Below, piece by piece: positions 12,900 through 26,100 of a DNA stretch of 64,000 nt; positions within the stretch are counted from its first letter, which is position 1; each line of letters begins with the position of its first letter. A program made the position numbers and the translations under genes. The notes beneath the pieces were generated by a model. The model saw nothing but the letters and a program-made list of their open reading frames with translations, was not told the origin of the DNA and searched no databases. Source of the stretch: Allacma fusca (taxonomy: Eukaryota > Arthropoda > Collembola > Symphypleona > Sminthuridae); the NCBI GenBank assembly GCA_947179485.1, contig OX359246.1:46417632-46481631 (forward strand), given 5' to 3'.

Positions 12900-15140
12900 T
12901 TCTTAGCAGTTGTACAACTCGTGTTGTCAAGCGTCTGTTGTTTTGGTAGGTTTCTATAAATTATACATGATTTTTATTTATTTATAGTCACTGTCACTGA
13001 CCTCAAATAACTTGTAGGAAGCTTCTTCCTAGTTTCAGTGCTCGTATGCTTGAAAGTATTGATTTTCTATTGGTAAACAAAGAATCAAGTAAAGAGAGCC
13101 AAGCTTTTGGCTTGCAATGGAATTGGAAAAATGTAAGTATGTAATGCAACTCTTCTACCTTCGATGTATCTGGAAAATCTTTAACTATTGTAATAGTGAA
13201 TGAATGAATTATGAATCCTGGAATTTTATTATTTTTAAGTTATAAAAAATATTGATAAAATTTCAGACTAGATCAAATTTTTTAAAGCACGGATGAAAAG
13301 AAAGAGCAGCAAGCTTTACACAATGTTGAAATATGCCTATTAAATCGATTTTACAGTAGTGCGGTAATCGTTGTCAAGGACGATGTTTAATCCGTATTTT
13401 CGATACATAGCCACACATGCTTCGTTCAAGTGCATAAACATTAATGTTAAGATTGGGACTACAGTGTTTGTTCTCTATAAAAGCATCTCTAAAAGCAGCG
13501 TTATAATAATAGGCCCTAAAAGGATAAAAACTCATTGTTGTGAACGGAAATGCGTCCAGATATTTTTACTCAAGTGGAGAAAATATACATTTTAAGGGTG
13601 TTTTGGAGAAGTATAAATTTTTTAAGGCACACTCCAGAATACCTGTCCAATCTGTTTCAAGAGTTTCACTCTTACCGTAAAAGGGAACGTTCACAAATGA
13701 CGCCCAATGATAGTTTTGAGTCTAAATCAAAAGGGTCAGTTGTTTTGGAAAAACATGACTTTGATGACAAAGTGGTAAAGTGATGTCAGCAGTTCATGTA
13801 TGAAAAAAATTTAAAATCCTCGACTCACGAGTCAATATGATTCAACAGAGTATCGTTCCTGAAATTTTATTAATAGTCCATTTATAATAATATTCTAATC
13901 AATAATAGCCCATAATTGTAATAATAATCCATTGCAGGTCAGATTAAATGGAATCTTGTCGTAGGGTCGTTGGGTAGACATTTAAGAACATTACATTTTA
14001 TGCGTAGTTAGTATTAAACAATTTACATACTTTCGGAAACTTATTTCCAGTTAATCCAGCTAACATTTTATGAGTCACTCACTTTTAGGGGCTAGAAATG
14101 GGGCAAAGGATAATCAAAGGAGATGCCTCACTCCCATTCCTACCGAACGCATTACATAATTGTGGGCTAGTTGCATAAAACACCTGGAGAAAAATCTCGA
14201 AAAAATGAGAAATTCATTTTTCATATGCTTCATAGGTCTATATAGACTTCTTAAACTAAAAGGGGAGGCACTAATTTGCAAAAAAATATCATTTATACTA
14301 AACCGGAACATTAATCTTTTGCAAAAAATCAAATATCAACTAGAACAGAATTATTTTCCTTTTGTAGCATTCGTATGACAATTATTTTTACCGAAAGATG
14401 GAGTCACCACAACGCACAGGGAACGAATACGTAGTGTTAAGACAGGTGATGTCAACAGGACAACTCCCAATAAGTATCTAATAGTCCATATTTTAATGGC
14501 GTCATTTGTGAGCACTCCCTTACAATTTTTTAAAATTGTGAACTTCCAAAAAAACACATCGTATATATAGCAACGGGACAAGTCTGCTTATTTTTAACTT
14601 ATTAAATCAATGAAGTTGTATTGATTTAATTTTTTTCAGTTTCGCCTTTCTGGAATTTTATCATTGATTTCAGAATTTTTCTTGCTGGACCGCAACCGCT
14701 ATTTTTATTTGGTCCATTCATAATAAATTATTCCATTTTAGTTCACGAATAATTATTTGACAATCCACATTAACACAATTTTTTAATCATAATTTGTACG
14801 AGTCGCAAGCGTCTTACTTTTTCTACCGTTACTTAAATAATATTTCCCTCACCCCAATGATTTACAAGAATCCTCCTTTCCTGAAACAAGTTTGAAACGG
14901 ACAGTTAATCAATTAATTTACTCCAATACTTTTTATCAGCAAAATTGATACATCTCACCTTTACCTTATTTATCCAACCCACTAACGAATAACTTCAGTC
15001 CAATAATTTATAAAACTCCTAAAGTCTAACTGTACGGACTACGGATCTCCATTTTCAATTACCATTACACTGTCTTCTGTATAGTTTGGATTTGCCTTAA
15101 ATTCGACTCCTGGAAATATTTATACCCGAATCTTGGAAAA
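12900..15140. other. Intergenic stretch with a possible divergent small gene
   Basis: Upstream of DRC2. A plus-strand first-exon candidate starts at ATG 13046, 147 bases from the DRC2 start, and runs 29 codons (MLESIDFLLVNKESSKESQA...) to a good donor, GTAAGT at 13133. Further coding-like pieces follow in differing frames: KKEQQALHNVEICLLNRFY near 13290-13370, and HTPEYLSNLFQEFHSYRKRE in a frame ending at 13783. I could not join them in phase. From 13790 to 15140 I see nothing beyond AT-rich DNA. Confidence 0.3.
13046..13783 (+). pseudogene. Possible small gene or decayed gene, structure unresolved
   Basis: Three stretches look coding: 13046-13132 (ATG, ends phase 0 at GTAAGT), about 13287-13388 (acceptor TTTAAAG, ends at TAA), and about 13550-13783 (ends LEKHDFDDKVVK, TGA). 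The second needs an entry phase that the first does not supply, and the third is in another frame. It could be a short intact gene whose exons I mis-set, or a frame-broken relic. The closeness of the ATG to the DRC2 start would fit a shared bidirectional promoter. The product is not recognised. Confidence 0.22.
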
Positions 15141-16125
15141 ATGTGTCCGGCCAGGTACGACATAAATTGCAGTCCCGGGAAAGTAGAGATAGTGCCCATA
15201 ACATTTGAGAAGCGGAAAGATTGCCCTCAAGGACCTCGGCCTCATCCCTTAACCTCTGACCCTGACATGTTCGATCCCAGACCGCCGTTCCCCTGCAATC
15301 GTAACCCCTGCTGCATGTGCAGACCCTTGGAGCCTCCGAAGCAGCCTAAAAGCTATGACCTCAAGCTCAAACTCCTAGAAGACTGCTACAATTGCAAGGT
15401 GTCGGAAAAGTGTCACGAGCGACGTCGAGCCTTCTATGACAGATGGCAACAGTATGTGGACCGCCTCCCACGAATGCCCAACTACGACTACAAAGTCTAC
15501 TGCTGCGATGACTATGTCGACCTTAGCGAAAATAAGGATTTTGAAAAATACACCAGATTTAAAGCCAACACCATGGGTATGAAACATTTCTAATTTTTCG
15601 AATTCAAACTTCGAGGAAGGACCCTTATTTATAAGTAACAAAAGATTCCAAGGAATAAAATTACTCTAAAATTGATTTAAAGGACAACGAGAGCGAGCTC
15701 GAAGGAACTTCATCTGGCCTGAAGTCATGTTCCAGACCCAAGAGGAGCAAGAGATGATGAGGAACTCAACAAAGCCTAAAGACAGCTGCGAGTGCACTAC
15801 AGTTTACGACTTGAGAAATAAGGCTTACTATGCCGTAAGTAAATTAGTACTTCCTCAAGAATTCTTATAATTCCTCTTTTTTGTATAAAGTTAATAGGCT
15901 TTGACTATTTAGGAAGCAAATTTCCATTTAAATAACATTGAGCCTTACACAAGATGGCATGAGCTCAGACTCCGTCCTCAAGGATATGTCGAGGGATCCA
16001 CATCGTTCAAGAGTAGACTTCGCCCGTTCCATAAAGACGCCAGCTTCACAACACCTCTCTACGAATTCTCGTCAGGAAATGAGTCCCCCTTTAAGGAAAT
16101 GAGGGATGTCAGAGTTGCCATGTAG
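15141..16125 (+). CDS. Unrecognised Cys-rich 266-residue protein, 3 exons
   Basis: Exons 15141-15576, 15683-15834 and 15913-16125 join in phase (GT-AG) to 801 bases, 266 codons plus stop. The start MCPARYDINCSPGKVEIVP is the first ATG of a long open exon. No signal peptide or membrane segment is seen. The N-terminal half is rich in Pro and clustered Cys: PCNRNPCCMCRPLEPPKQP, DCYNCKVSEKC and VYCCDD. The middle is basic (GQRERARRNFIWPEVMF), and the C-terminal third has TRWHELRLRPQGY and TTPLYEFSSG. I do not recognise the family. Paired-Cys clusters in a non-secreted protein suggest metal binding or a structural role. The repeated short Pro/Tyr/Arg segments recall small microtubule-associated axonemal proteins, but that is a guess prompted partly by the nearby DRC2. 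Codon use looks normal and I see no damage. Confidence 0.83.
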
Positions 16126-16247
16126 TTGATGATCTTTCGTATAATTACTCATTCTTTTTTATGCAAATATGAAAGTACGATTGCCTTCAAAATTCCAGAC
16201 AGTAAATCAAAAGTGTATGTAAAATGTATATACACGGATTGTTTAGA

Positions 16248-16285
16248 ATTAAATCAATTCAAATTAAACTTTATGTTGATTTATT
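16248..16285. terminator. Facing poly(A) signals of two convergent genes
   Basis: ATTAAA occurs on the plus strand at 16248-16253 and again at 16263-16268, about 125 bases after the stop of the Cys-rich gene. On the minus strand AATAAA (complement at 16280-16285) lies about 165 bases beyond the stop of the cuticle gene. The two 3' ends therefore probably meet or overlap here. Confidence 0.5.
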
Positions 16286-16448
16286 TAGCGTCAAACTTTA
16301 AGTAGGAAAGAAAAATGTTTATCGTTCAATAATGGCAAGTTTGCGATCACAAATGATGTGTTGTGCATAGGATTGGATTTCAGATCTAGATTAATATATG
16401 TGACTGAACTTGTAATTTTTATTTTTAAAAATTATGCCATCCCTGATA

Positions 16449-17116
16449 TTAATGACCGTGTCCATGACCGTGATGACCTGGGGTACGGTGAACGTTGGCA
16501 CGGAATCCCTTATGGTCAGCAACATATGTCACGTGTCTCCAGCCACCATCAGCCTCACGAAGGGAATATTCTCCCTTGACATTTTCTCCATCACGGTGCT
16601 CACTCTGTTGCTTCACATCACCGGTGTAATGATCATTGACTCCGTACTGGAACTTGTATTTGGGGTAAGCCTGTAATATAATGAAAAAATAATTCTGGAG
16701 ATTAAAATATGAAAATAAGTTTTGTTTTGAATTAGAACAATAATAATTCCAGACACAGGGGAAACTAATATTAAATCTTTACAGTAAAACGTTCCTGACC
16801 AGCAAATAGTAAATAACATCTATACTCAACTATTTTTGAGCTTACGTAATAATCTTGGACGTATCCATGTCCATGATGCCCATGACCATGACCAAGAGAA
16901 TTGCTGTCGTACTCAGCTCCATGCTCAGCCGAGGCGTAGGTAACACTGAGGAGTAAGCAAGCCTATAGTAAATTATAACAAAGTAAATTATAAAATCTTC
17001 TGCTAAAAATCGGGGATCACTTCTAAGCTTAAAGCTGAATTTTAAAATTATGAGGAAAAGCTGAAAAAAGTTGGATAGAAATTACGAACAATAGTAAGTA
17101 GATATTTGGATGCCAT
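16449..17116 (-). CDS. Secreted RR-2 cuticle protein with His-Gly repeats, 3 exons
   Basis: Structural protein of the exoskeleton that binds chitin through a Rebers-Riddiford (chitin_bind_4) domain. Exons 17090-17116, 16846-16962 and 16449-16670 total 366 bases, 121 codons plus stop. The signal peptide [21 protein letters not shown] is encoded across exons 1 and 2, cleaved probably before EHGAEYDS. The first donor (GTTCGT) is weak but is the only one that keeps the frame. A His-Gly stretch ([10 protein letters not shown]) precedes the RR core, which runs from [17 protein letters not shown] through [19 protein letters not shown] to [17 protein letters not shown]. The tail is a second His-Gly run ([10 protein letters not shown]). 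The pattern is RR-2, typical of hard cuticle. The His runs could support cross-linking or metal binding (inference). Convergent with the Cys-rich gene to the left. Confidence 0.95.
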
Positions 17117-17200
17117 TGCGATGTAGGAACTTGTGGAAAGTATTATTAGTTAAAAGACTAATTTATGACTGATACTAATTACAAGGGAAGCGATGCTTTA

Positions 17201-17207
17201 ATTTATA
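17201..17207 (-). promoter_or_regulatory. TATA box of the cuticle protein gene
   Basis: TATAAAT on the minus strand, in the context AGTATAAATTAAAGC, lies 85 bases upstream of the cuticle ATG. That leaves a 5' leader of roughly 50-60 bases if transcription starts about 30 bases downstream. The TATA assignment rests on sequence and position only. Confidence 0.5.
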
Positions 17208-20115
17208 CTAAAATTCTATTTGGTCCTGTGATTATGACCCCCTCCGCATGTAGCTTTCTTTTCTGGAATGTAATGAAATGATGTAATTAGTAGCAATCAT
17301 TGGGTCCTTTTGATTTATCAGATTTAAGTTACTAAACATTTAATTATGGGGTTGATGAGTGCTGAGGTCATTTAATAGGCTAGCTGACTGACGTAATTAG
17401 GTGACTGCATTGCATTTTATAGCTCTTTAAGAAGTAATTACTATAGCGGAAAGATGTAGGATCTTTTCCCATTTTAAAATAAAGGCATCACGTATATTTA
17501 TTTGCTGGTGGTTTTTATCAGATTATGTGATTTATATGTGCGTATCATTTTAGGTGAATAAAATGAAACTTTAGGATGCAAGGGAGCTTTTTCAACTTTC
17601 AATATCTAATAGTATCTGTATAGATGGGATGATTGTGGTATATTGTTATATTGTACTGTAAGCACCTGGGAATTGCAATAATTAGCTGCGATGGATATTG
17701 TAAACAAGATGTTATTTCAGTCAAGAATCCAATAAAATGGAAGGTCTTGTGCCTTACAATATATAAATATTTTGTTGAAGTAAAGGTTGTTCGTAAAGGA
17801 GTGCGACTTAGGCATTGAACATATAATTGCTTTGGTTCTCAGGTACTAAAGAGATTTCAGTGAAAATGATATGGTAACTGGATAAAGATAACTCATTAAC
17901 ACTGCTGCAACCATTGATTAATTTCTTCAATTCTGATAACAAATTTTTTAAAAAGAACAGCCGATTTGGTCCCAATGTGATTGTGAGTGCTTTTAAATTT
18001 TTTAAAATAATTATTATGTAGATACTATACATTAAATTAATTTGTTTAGTACTAACTATTGCTAACTTACAATTTGTTAACCAGTATTGAGTTTTTTGGA
18101 AACTACAAAAGTTTGTGCTCCTACTCTTGAAAATAATCTAAGGTTCATTCTGTTAGTAGCTCTTTAAACTACATGTTAAAGTACATGAATTTCATTAAAA
18201 ATTATTTATTTGGAGCTCAACAATTGCCAAAATAATTTGTACCTGGATTATATTTCCTGCTTTATTTCGCTTATATTTCTATATAAAAGACTGTAAAGGT
18301 ATAGTTGTACAAGAGTTGGTTTTTTATCTTCCCATTTGCGCCAAACTTCCAACTGTGACAGTTTCCCTAGAACATACATCTTTAGCGCAAAAAATAACAT
18401 GATTATAACAAAGTTCTGGTTTAGCAAATCGACCCCATCAAATCAAATAAGCTTTGAATCAAAACAAGGAATGCACATACAAATCTTTTGCCTAGATCGA
18501 CAAGTACATATGTGCCTATATGGTTTGGGTTACAGGTTGTGACTCCCATTCGGATCTAATTAAGCTGTCAATGTGTTTGGGAAACGTGCGGAACGGAATC
18601 CCCTGAGGATTTACTCATAGGATTTGTTTTCATCCTAAAACACACTTAAGATGATTTACTTTGATAGAGGAATGCGAAAGGAGGCAAAAAGTACTGGGTA
18701 CTGTTCCCTTTTCCTCCCCATAGAGGTTTATTCCAGATTCACACTCATATTTCAATTTCCGTAACAATATACAGACAACTCTAAAACACACACACATCAT
18801 GATTAATAAAAACTTAAAATACTTTATGTGACTTTGATTTTTCCTTTGAACAGAAAATACCTAATATTCTCATTTTTGAATAATTATTATTACAAGACAT
18901 AAAACGTCGGTATTTTAGTTTTACCATCAAATTTCCCTTTTTGAGTGCAGGAATGACTTATTATTACTGTCCTGAAATTAGCTCCGGTTAAAAATATAGT
19001 TCCCTAATTCCCTTTCGTTTTCCCTACAAAAAAAAAATTACCATATTTGAACATATTACATAATGCTGAAGAATGCAATGGCGTCCTAATTCTGTGGTAA
19101 ATTTAGGTCATGTATCAATTCAACAAAATTTCAACCTTTATAAGCTTCATCAAAAAATTTGATACACGCTTGTATGGAACCTCAAAGGGTACACTCAAAA
19201 ATACCATATGAGTGTCCATCTATATTTCAACATAGTGTCTACATATGAACCTAAACCCAACATTAACTTATTTCGTCCAAAGAGAGGATAACATATACAT
19301 ACTGTCATGACCTATAATCACCTACCACCAATATTATTGTAGGATCCTTTTACTGAAAGGATTAATTTATAGCTCGCTCATTTGTTCCAATTTAGATGAG
19401 GAATTTATAGGTTTCCTGTCCCACCTAAATTTTTTATCCGAACATCATTATCTGTCTCCATCGGTGGGGAGCTAAAAGGCTAAGTTATCTATCTATATAT
19501 TTCTGAGTGGAGGAGCAGCTTCCTGGCTCATTTCATATGCAAAAGAGAAATTAGGACATGATCCTGCCCTGGCTAGTATTCCCACCCGTGTATAGAACAA
19601 ATGTTATTACTGGATATTATTATTACTGGAAATGTCCCGGTATCACATTACTCCCTTAAATTATGCACTATGAAGGTTTCAAATCTCCCATACAGGGAGC
19701 CCAACATGGGAATATAGAAGCTGTAATCAAGTGCTTCTCCTACAATGGTAATACCACTCATTCAGTTTAATTCCAAGAGTTAAAATACCTGACAGTTTTA
19801 TCTCTATAGGCTTTCCCATGTTATACTCGAGCCCAGTCGGGTCTCTCTACAAGGTGTAGGGAATTCATTCCTATAATCTTCAGATTCCTTTTTGGGATAA
19901 ACCCTGGGTTTAGCTTAAACTCGTCCAAGCTTTCTCTTCCGCGTCCAGCCTTCCAGAGCTGCACTTACGTATGTATGTGTATATAATGTAATTGCGTATG
20001 TAAGTAGATAGATCGCATGGCATATAAATATAACCCAGGATGTTCTCTACTATTTCTCAAAACTATTCCAAAAAGTTCTCGGAAGGAAGAGCGTGCTCTA
20101 ATTCTAAGATTCCGG

Positions 20116-20137
20116 GAGAGAGAGAGAGAGAGAGAGA
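20116..20137. repeat. (GA)n microsatellite
   Basis: Perfect GA dinucleotide run of about 11 units, read directly. Confidence 0.9.
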
Positions 20138-23100
20138 CGGAGGCTGTACAAGTCAGGAGGAAGGGAAAGGACCAAAAATGATTGTTTCATTATACTTTTA
20201 CGCACTTTGAATGCCTTATGCGCCCCGCGTATAATAATTAAGGTTTTAAATTCATAAATTACAAGGAATTTCCAAGTGGTTGTACATATTAATGGCGGGG
20301 GTCTCCACTGAGGGAATGGAACCTCTTGAGAGTCTCGTGTGAGATTATACATTATGTATATGTACAGATATGTGACTTTCTTGCTTGTAGCAAATTTAGA
20401 TATATAGATACATCTATGTAGCTACATATCTGGAGTTTTGAAACAAATGAAAAATAAAAATGAAAGATGTTGGAATTGGATCGGGTTGAGCGTGTGGGGG
20501 AAGAAAGCAAGGAGACAAACTATTACTTAAAAGGAACTGGAGATTTGAGAATGCTCCTTGAGACGAAGGAATGTAAACAAGATAGACGTGAACTCATATT
20601 ATATCCTCACAGAAGGTAAGCTTAAGATAGGAGGAGGGGGGACGGATTTGAGGATTTTAAACAAGATAAAATAGATTGTGCGTAATTTTCGAGATGTGAA
20701 ATGTTATCTCAGATTTAAGTTTTTCTCCAAGCATTGCTTTTATTGTGATGAAGATTTGCTGTAGAGATTTGTAATCGGGCTTGGGTAAATGCTCCTCGTT
20801 CCTTCCGAGAGGTTTGGAGGAGGAAGAGGATCTGGAAAGGGATGAGAATACATGTTGTGTCTTTTGGAACGTCCCATGTATTTTTTTTTCCTTGTGGGTT
20901 TTATACCCAAAAACGTTTCCAAGAGATGTTCAAGTGAGGAGGAAAATCATAACATTAGGAAATGTTTATATCCGTATACACAAGGAATTATTGCTACACT
21001 CTCTTCAACAGGACAGAGGAGCTTCCGTCTCCTTTTTAAACTCCTTACATTTTTCTTCCCGGAGCCACTTCCAATGTCTTTTGGGCATAGGGATAAATAC
21101 CCATAGATATAGACGTAGTACATTCCTACACACATATAGGTACATAGATACTATACAGCATCAAGGCATAAAGAACACGGGATTTAATTTCCCCCACGTT
21201 TCCCTAGTCATCTTTTCGTACACACACTCCTAGGCAGATTCATATGTAGCAAATAGCTCACACTCAACGACCCCTGCATTTTACACTGACATTATCCAAG
21301 TTATGCAGGGATTTTTTCCCCTTTTTCCCAACGCTCCAGTGATCGTCACATCCATTAATTTCCTTCTTATTTATACATTTTCTCACTCTTTTCGTCTCAA
21401 TAATAAGTCTCAATTGAACATACACGCACCAATCCGATGTAGTTCCAGTATTTTCGACTCTTGCTCCTTCCAACTTCCTTGTTGCTCCGATCAAGTCCAA
21501 TGCTCTTGATTGGGATGTGCCGGGTGGAGAGGAACCTTTTATTCCCCGTCCTATATAACCGATGTAAGGAGGAGGGAACAATATGAAACATTTACGTTAT
21601 TTTGGAATCAGAGTAAGAAATCAAAATTATCCCTATTCCAAAAAACACTTGGCTTTATTTCCTTGTCCCCTGTTTTGAGAGATTTTGGCCCAGGGTGTAT
21701 GAAATAAATTGGGAAAAATCTATTGAAAGTTTTGCTAAATCACAGGAGGATTAATTAATTTTTACAATCCATGTGATTTTCTTAGGGGGAAGGGCCAAAG
21801 GGTTCTTGGAACCCTGCCGTTGGAAGGGTGTAGTGTCAACATTGAATTATTCCAATCCAGAGGCTCGCAGTAGCATTTTTTGGAAGGGAGTAAATCTTTT
21901 ATGGTGCTACAACTTTTAGCTTCTATTTGAACGTTTTTGCTAACCAAAGTAGCAGAGACTTTTTGCATGTACAAAAATTGTTCCCATTGCTAGAGTTTAA
22001 TTGTTGATGATGTTTTTAGATGACATTAAAACTTACAGGAAGCTGAGCGGCCAGGAATTCCACACTACAATTTTATGCGCATTCTGTTGTATGTCCATAG
22101 ATACGTGTATCTACGTGTGTTTAAATATAAATAGATAAGACTTGAATCCTTCTACACACGAATGCAACCCAGTAAACTAAAACTACATGAAATTACCTGT
22201 ACTTTCACTTTTGATACAAAACTTTGCTCATAAAAATCTGTCCTACTGAAATGTGAACTGAAAACAGAGCCCATTTAACTTCTCTCAGTCTAAAAGGACC
22301 TAATTTTGCAAAGTTCCGTTTCATGTCCCTGTGGGGATTTAAACTGTCTCTATTTGCTTACTTTATTATTACTTTACATACGTCTGCGTTTTCAGGCTTT
22401 AACACTAGTGACAAACAGAACTTACTACTATTTTCGGAATTTTGGGAGGGTGTTTTGAAATAAAACATTTTACACTTTATTTATTATTGTACGAAAATAC
22501 TTTTGTTCAGCCTCTAATCTTTTAAAATACAATTTAATACTGACTCTATCGTTATTATGCGGTGAGGCTTACCCGGGGTATTTCGTTGTAGGAAATCCTT
22601 TACTTGCCAATTGTCATCCAACAAACTGAGACTACTACAACTCAAAGGGATTTTGCAATTCATGGGGAGCGCCAGGCCATATGCCAATATTAGCAAAGCT
22701 ATCCATAAGTAATTACATATGTACATATCTTCCCCAATGTCCAACACTTCGGATTTTAATCTCACAAAAGCAATAATGTCAATAGGAAAATAATTGATAG
22801 GTTTGTATCATACTATTCTGACGTTCTTATGTCAAGTTCCCTTAAACGATTTCCTTACAAAAAAGCTTAACAGGTCTCTAGTGCATCCTAAAAAGTAACA
22901 TTTGGAAGGCACTCCGGCCGTAGGAAGGTGAATTATTGTCCTGCATATGTATGTGTAGTAGTGTGTAGAGAAATGTAGGTGGATGTCTCCAAGACAGGAA
23001 AACAAGCTGAGTCTCCTATTTGTGAGTCTATGGGAGAAAACAAGACAAAATTCCATGAATTCTATTTTTTTGTGCTTACAAATAAATTTCCTAACATCTC

Positions 23101-26100
23101 CACTTCATTCCGTCAGCGGGAGTGACAAAGTCTGTCGGCATATAATAGTGGAGTAGAATCTTCTCCTAGAATAGTTCCCCATACGCTCAATTCAAGTGTG
23201 TTATGAAAACTCAAATTATTTCATTCATGTCTCCAAGTTATGTATTAAAATATCTTTGGGAAATCTCCTTATAACAAATGAGTTGGGGGCGCTAATATAG
23301 GAATTTCCTACAGAATTTGTTATTTCATTTTTGTCAAATGGAATTCTCGTCCGAGTCTCATGTATCTATCCATCTCTATGTACATATGTTTGTATGGAGA
23401 TTCGGAGACAGTCTCGGCCCCTCAAGTTATTTTCTTAGGAAATATCACTTGTCTTATTCCTTTTCCTCCCTTAGTGTTTTCAGACCTGGATGGTGCTGGT
23501 GGCTCAGAGTGCAATAAGACTCAAGTCAAAATGTTTCAGCGGGATGAGAGGTAATCGAGAGGAAAGTTCATTGTAGCAGAGATAAATTGTGGGGAAGAGA
23601 CGAAAGAAAGTATAGAGTGTGGCTGTATGAGAGATTAATGGAAAGGGTGGGATGATATGATTATTATTATGTATTTTTATGAGCAGTCCCACAGCTTATG
23701 ATTCCCTCTCCATGGAGCAAGTTATCCATATAAATACATACTTGTATCTATACATTTACAAAAAAATATAAAGAACTAAAGAGGGATGTATATTTCAATG
23801 TACAAGTTGCTTATATTTTTTCCCTATTTTTTTTTTTTTTTTTTTGTAATACTCTACTATATGAGCTGCATACATAGAACATTGGACATTATATATAGAG
23901 AGCGGGCCAATTTACTGACGTGACCTGCGTCATTGAGAGCCAACTGAATGTTCACTTAAGTATAAGGAGATCCCTTGGAAACATTTATGTTTTTTGGCAC
24001 GTGGAAAGGTCCGATTTTCTCCGGTACTATAGTAGCCCCATCGCCCATCATATACAAGCCCCGCACATGTTCCAATAATGATAACTATTCCCACTAATGA
24101 GTCCATAAACATTTACTCCAGTCTTTCTCCCACAACAGACACCCTTTCCCCTTCCACACACAAAAAAAAACTCACACATCACCGGATCTCTGATTCGCCA
24201 AATGACCCAAAAATGCTCCTACTCCCAGCATCTTCAACACCCTCCGCTTTGAACAACTTCCTCCATGAACGATCCCAACCCAATTGAACCGGAACATCTC
24301 AGAGAATAGTTTTCTTTTACAGCCCTTTTTTTGTCCATTGAGACAGTCAGGGAGGAAATTGTCCACCAAAATTCCTTAATAGAGGAAAAATCCAACACAA
24401 TCTGATAATGCTCATCTCCCAAACGGAAATCATATTTTATTCATTTGTACACAATTACATATGTACTTTCTAGTAAAACTCCAAGGGAATAGATAGGATC
24501 CATCAGGACAATCAGTGTATAAAATCCTATTTCCTTCCCATTGTGTAAATGCTTTCTTGAGTCCGTGCTCGGGACATTATAGTACAGTACAGAGCTGAGA
24601 AATAATGAAGGTGGAAGTGTTTTTTCCCCCACCAGCTGTGAATAGACACTGTTTTGTAAGATGTGTCCAATTGGTTCCAGTCAGAGTGAAAAATACTCAA
24701 TTCTATCTACAAGGATGGATGTACATATGTACATATCTCTTCATTTCAAATATCTTATGGTGGTTTGCTCAAGCAATGGCAAGTATCTATGTATATTTAT
24801 TGTAACTATATCGAGATATGTACATGAATAAAATGCCCATGTGCATAAATAATAGGGGGACGTGACGATGGGGCCTTAAAATGCTGCGAGTTGGTTCCTG
24901 TTTTGTTTTCGTACAAATAATAATAAGCTATCATCTGTACTCCCAAAATATTCAATTTGAATCCTAATCCAAAAATCCACCTCGTCTTGACTTTTTAGCC
25001 TTAAATTAAACTCTCTTTTAAAGAGAATCTTATTGTCTGTAAATATTTATCTGGCATTTTACGTCCATAATATGCATTTTGTTAAATTTAATTTTGTACT
25101 TTGGAATAAAACACTGGAGTTTTGTGGTTTCAAAACACACTACAGGTTTAAAAACTGAATGGTATGAAATTTTTGTTGCTTAAAATCTTGTTGGGAAATT
25201 CTCGGCAATACCACAACACACTGTGTCTATTCACGGGCGGTTGAGCTGAAAACGTCCAGGAACATATTATGTAACCCTGGAAGAGTCACCCTGAAAAACA
25301 TTTACAGCCCAAAAGGAGACCGCACAGTTTAATGGGGAAATATATTAACTTGCCTCAATGGAACGCTGAAGTTTATCAAGAGGAATATGTTCCTGGGTCA
25401 GTGTATGTATATTACTTCGTTGAAGTCATATCTTTACATAGGGAACCACAAGTATGGACGAACATATGAACTGATGTATATTTATATAGTGAATCAGCAG
25501 ACGTTGGGGAAGAGGAGAGGAAATTGAAAATGCAAAGAGGGATTCCCTCGTGTTTCCTCCCCGTAACATGAACTGTCTTTTGTAAGTCTAATCCCAATGT
25601 GCTGGTCCATTGTCCATCTTCCTTGCCAGAAGGAAACCATCCAGGTCTCAAAGCACACTTTATCTTATACTCCTCCGGATTTTTGCAAGTGAAATATCTC
25701 CTGGAAAGTAAACAAGGATTTAACGCATTCTGAATCCACTTCCCCCTTTCAATCTTTCAAAAAGTTTCAATTCTCTTCCTTCCTGCCTCCTTCCCTGCCT
25801 TCCATGGATCCTTGTGTATTCTATTTACTTTTAAAATACACACCATCCCCCTGAAATGTGAAGACTTATATTTGCGGGGACGGAAATGAAACTTATGCGC
25901 TAATAAATTGCATTGTGGGAGATGAATAAAAATTGAATAAAATACTGATGCTATGGGAAAAACTAGGGGAGTAATCTCCATGATTATTTCATTAGACGGA
26001 GGACGAGATGAAGTAGTCATCTCTGAACACACTGTGTATTTTAAGGAGTATTAATATTCCGGGAGGGAAACACTGACTTTTTCTGGAACAATGGCCAGGA

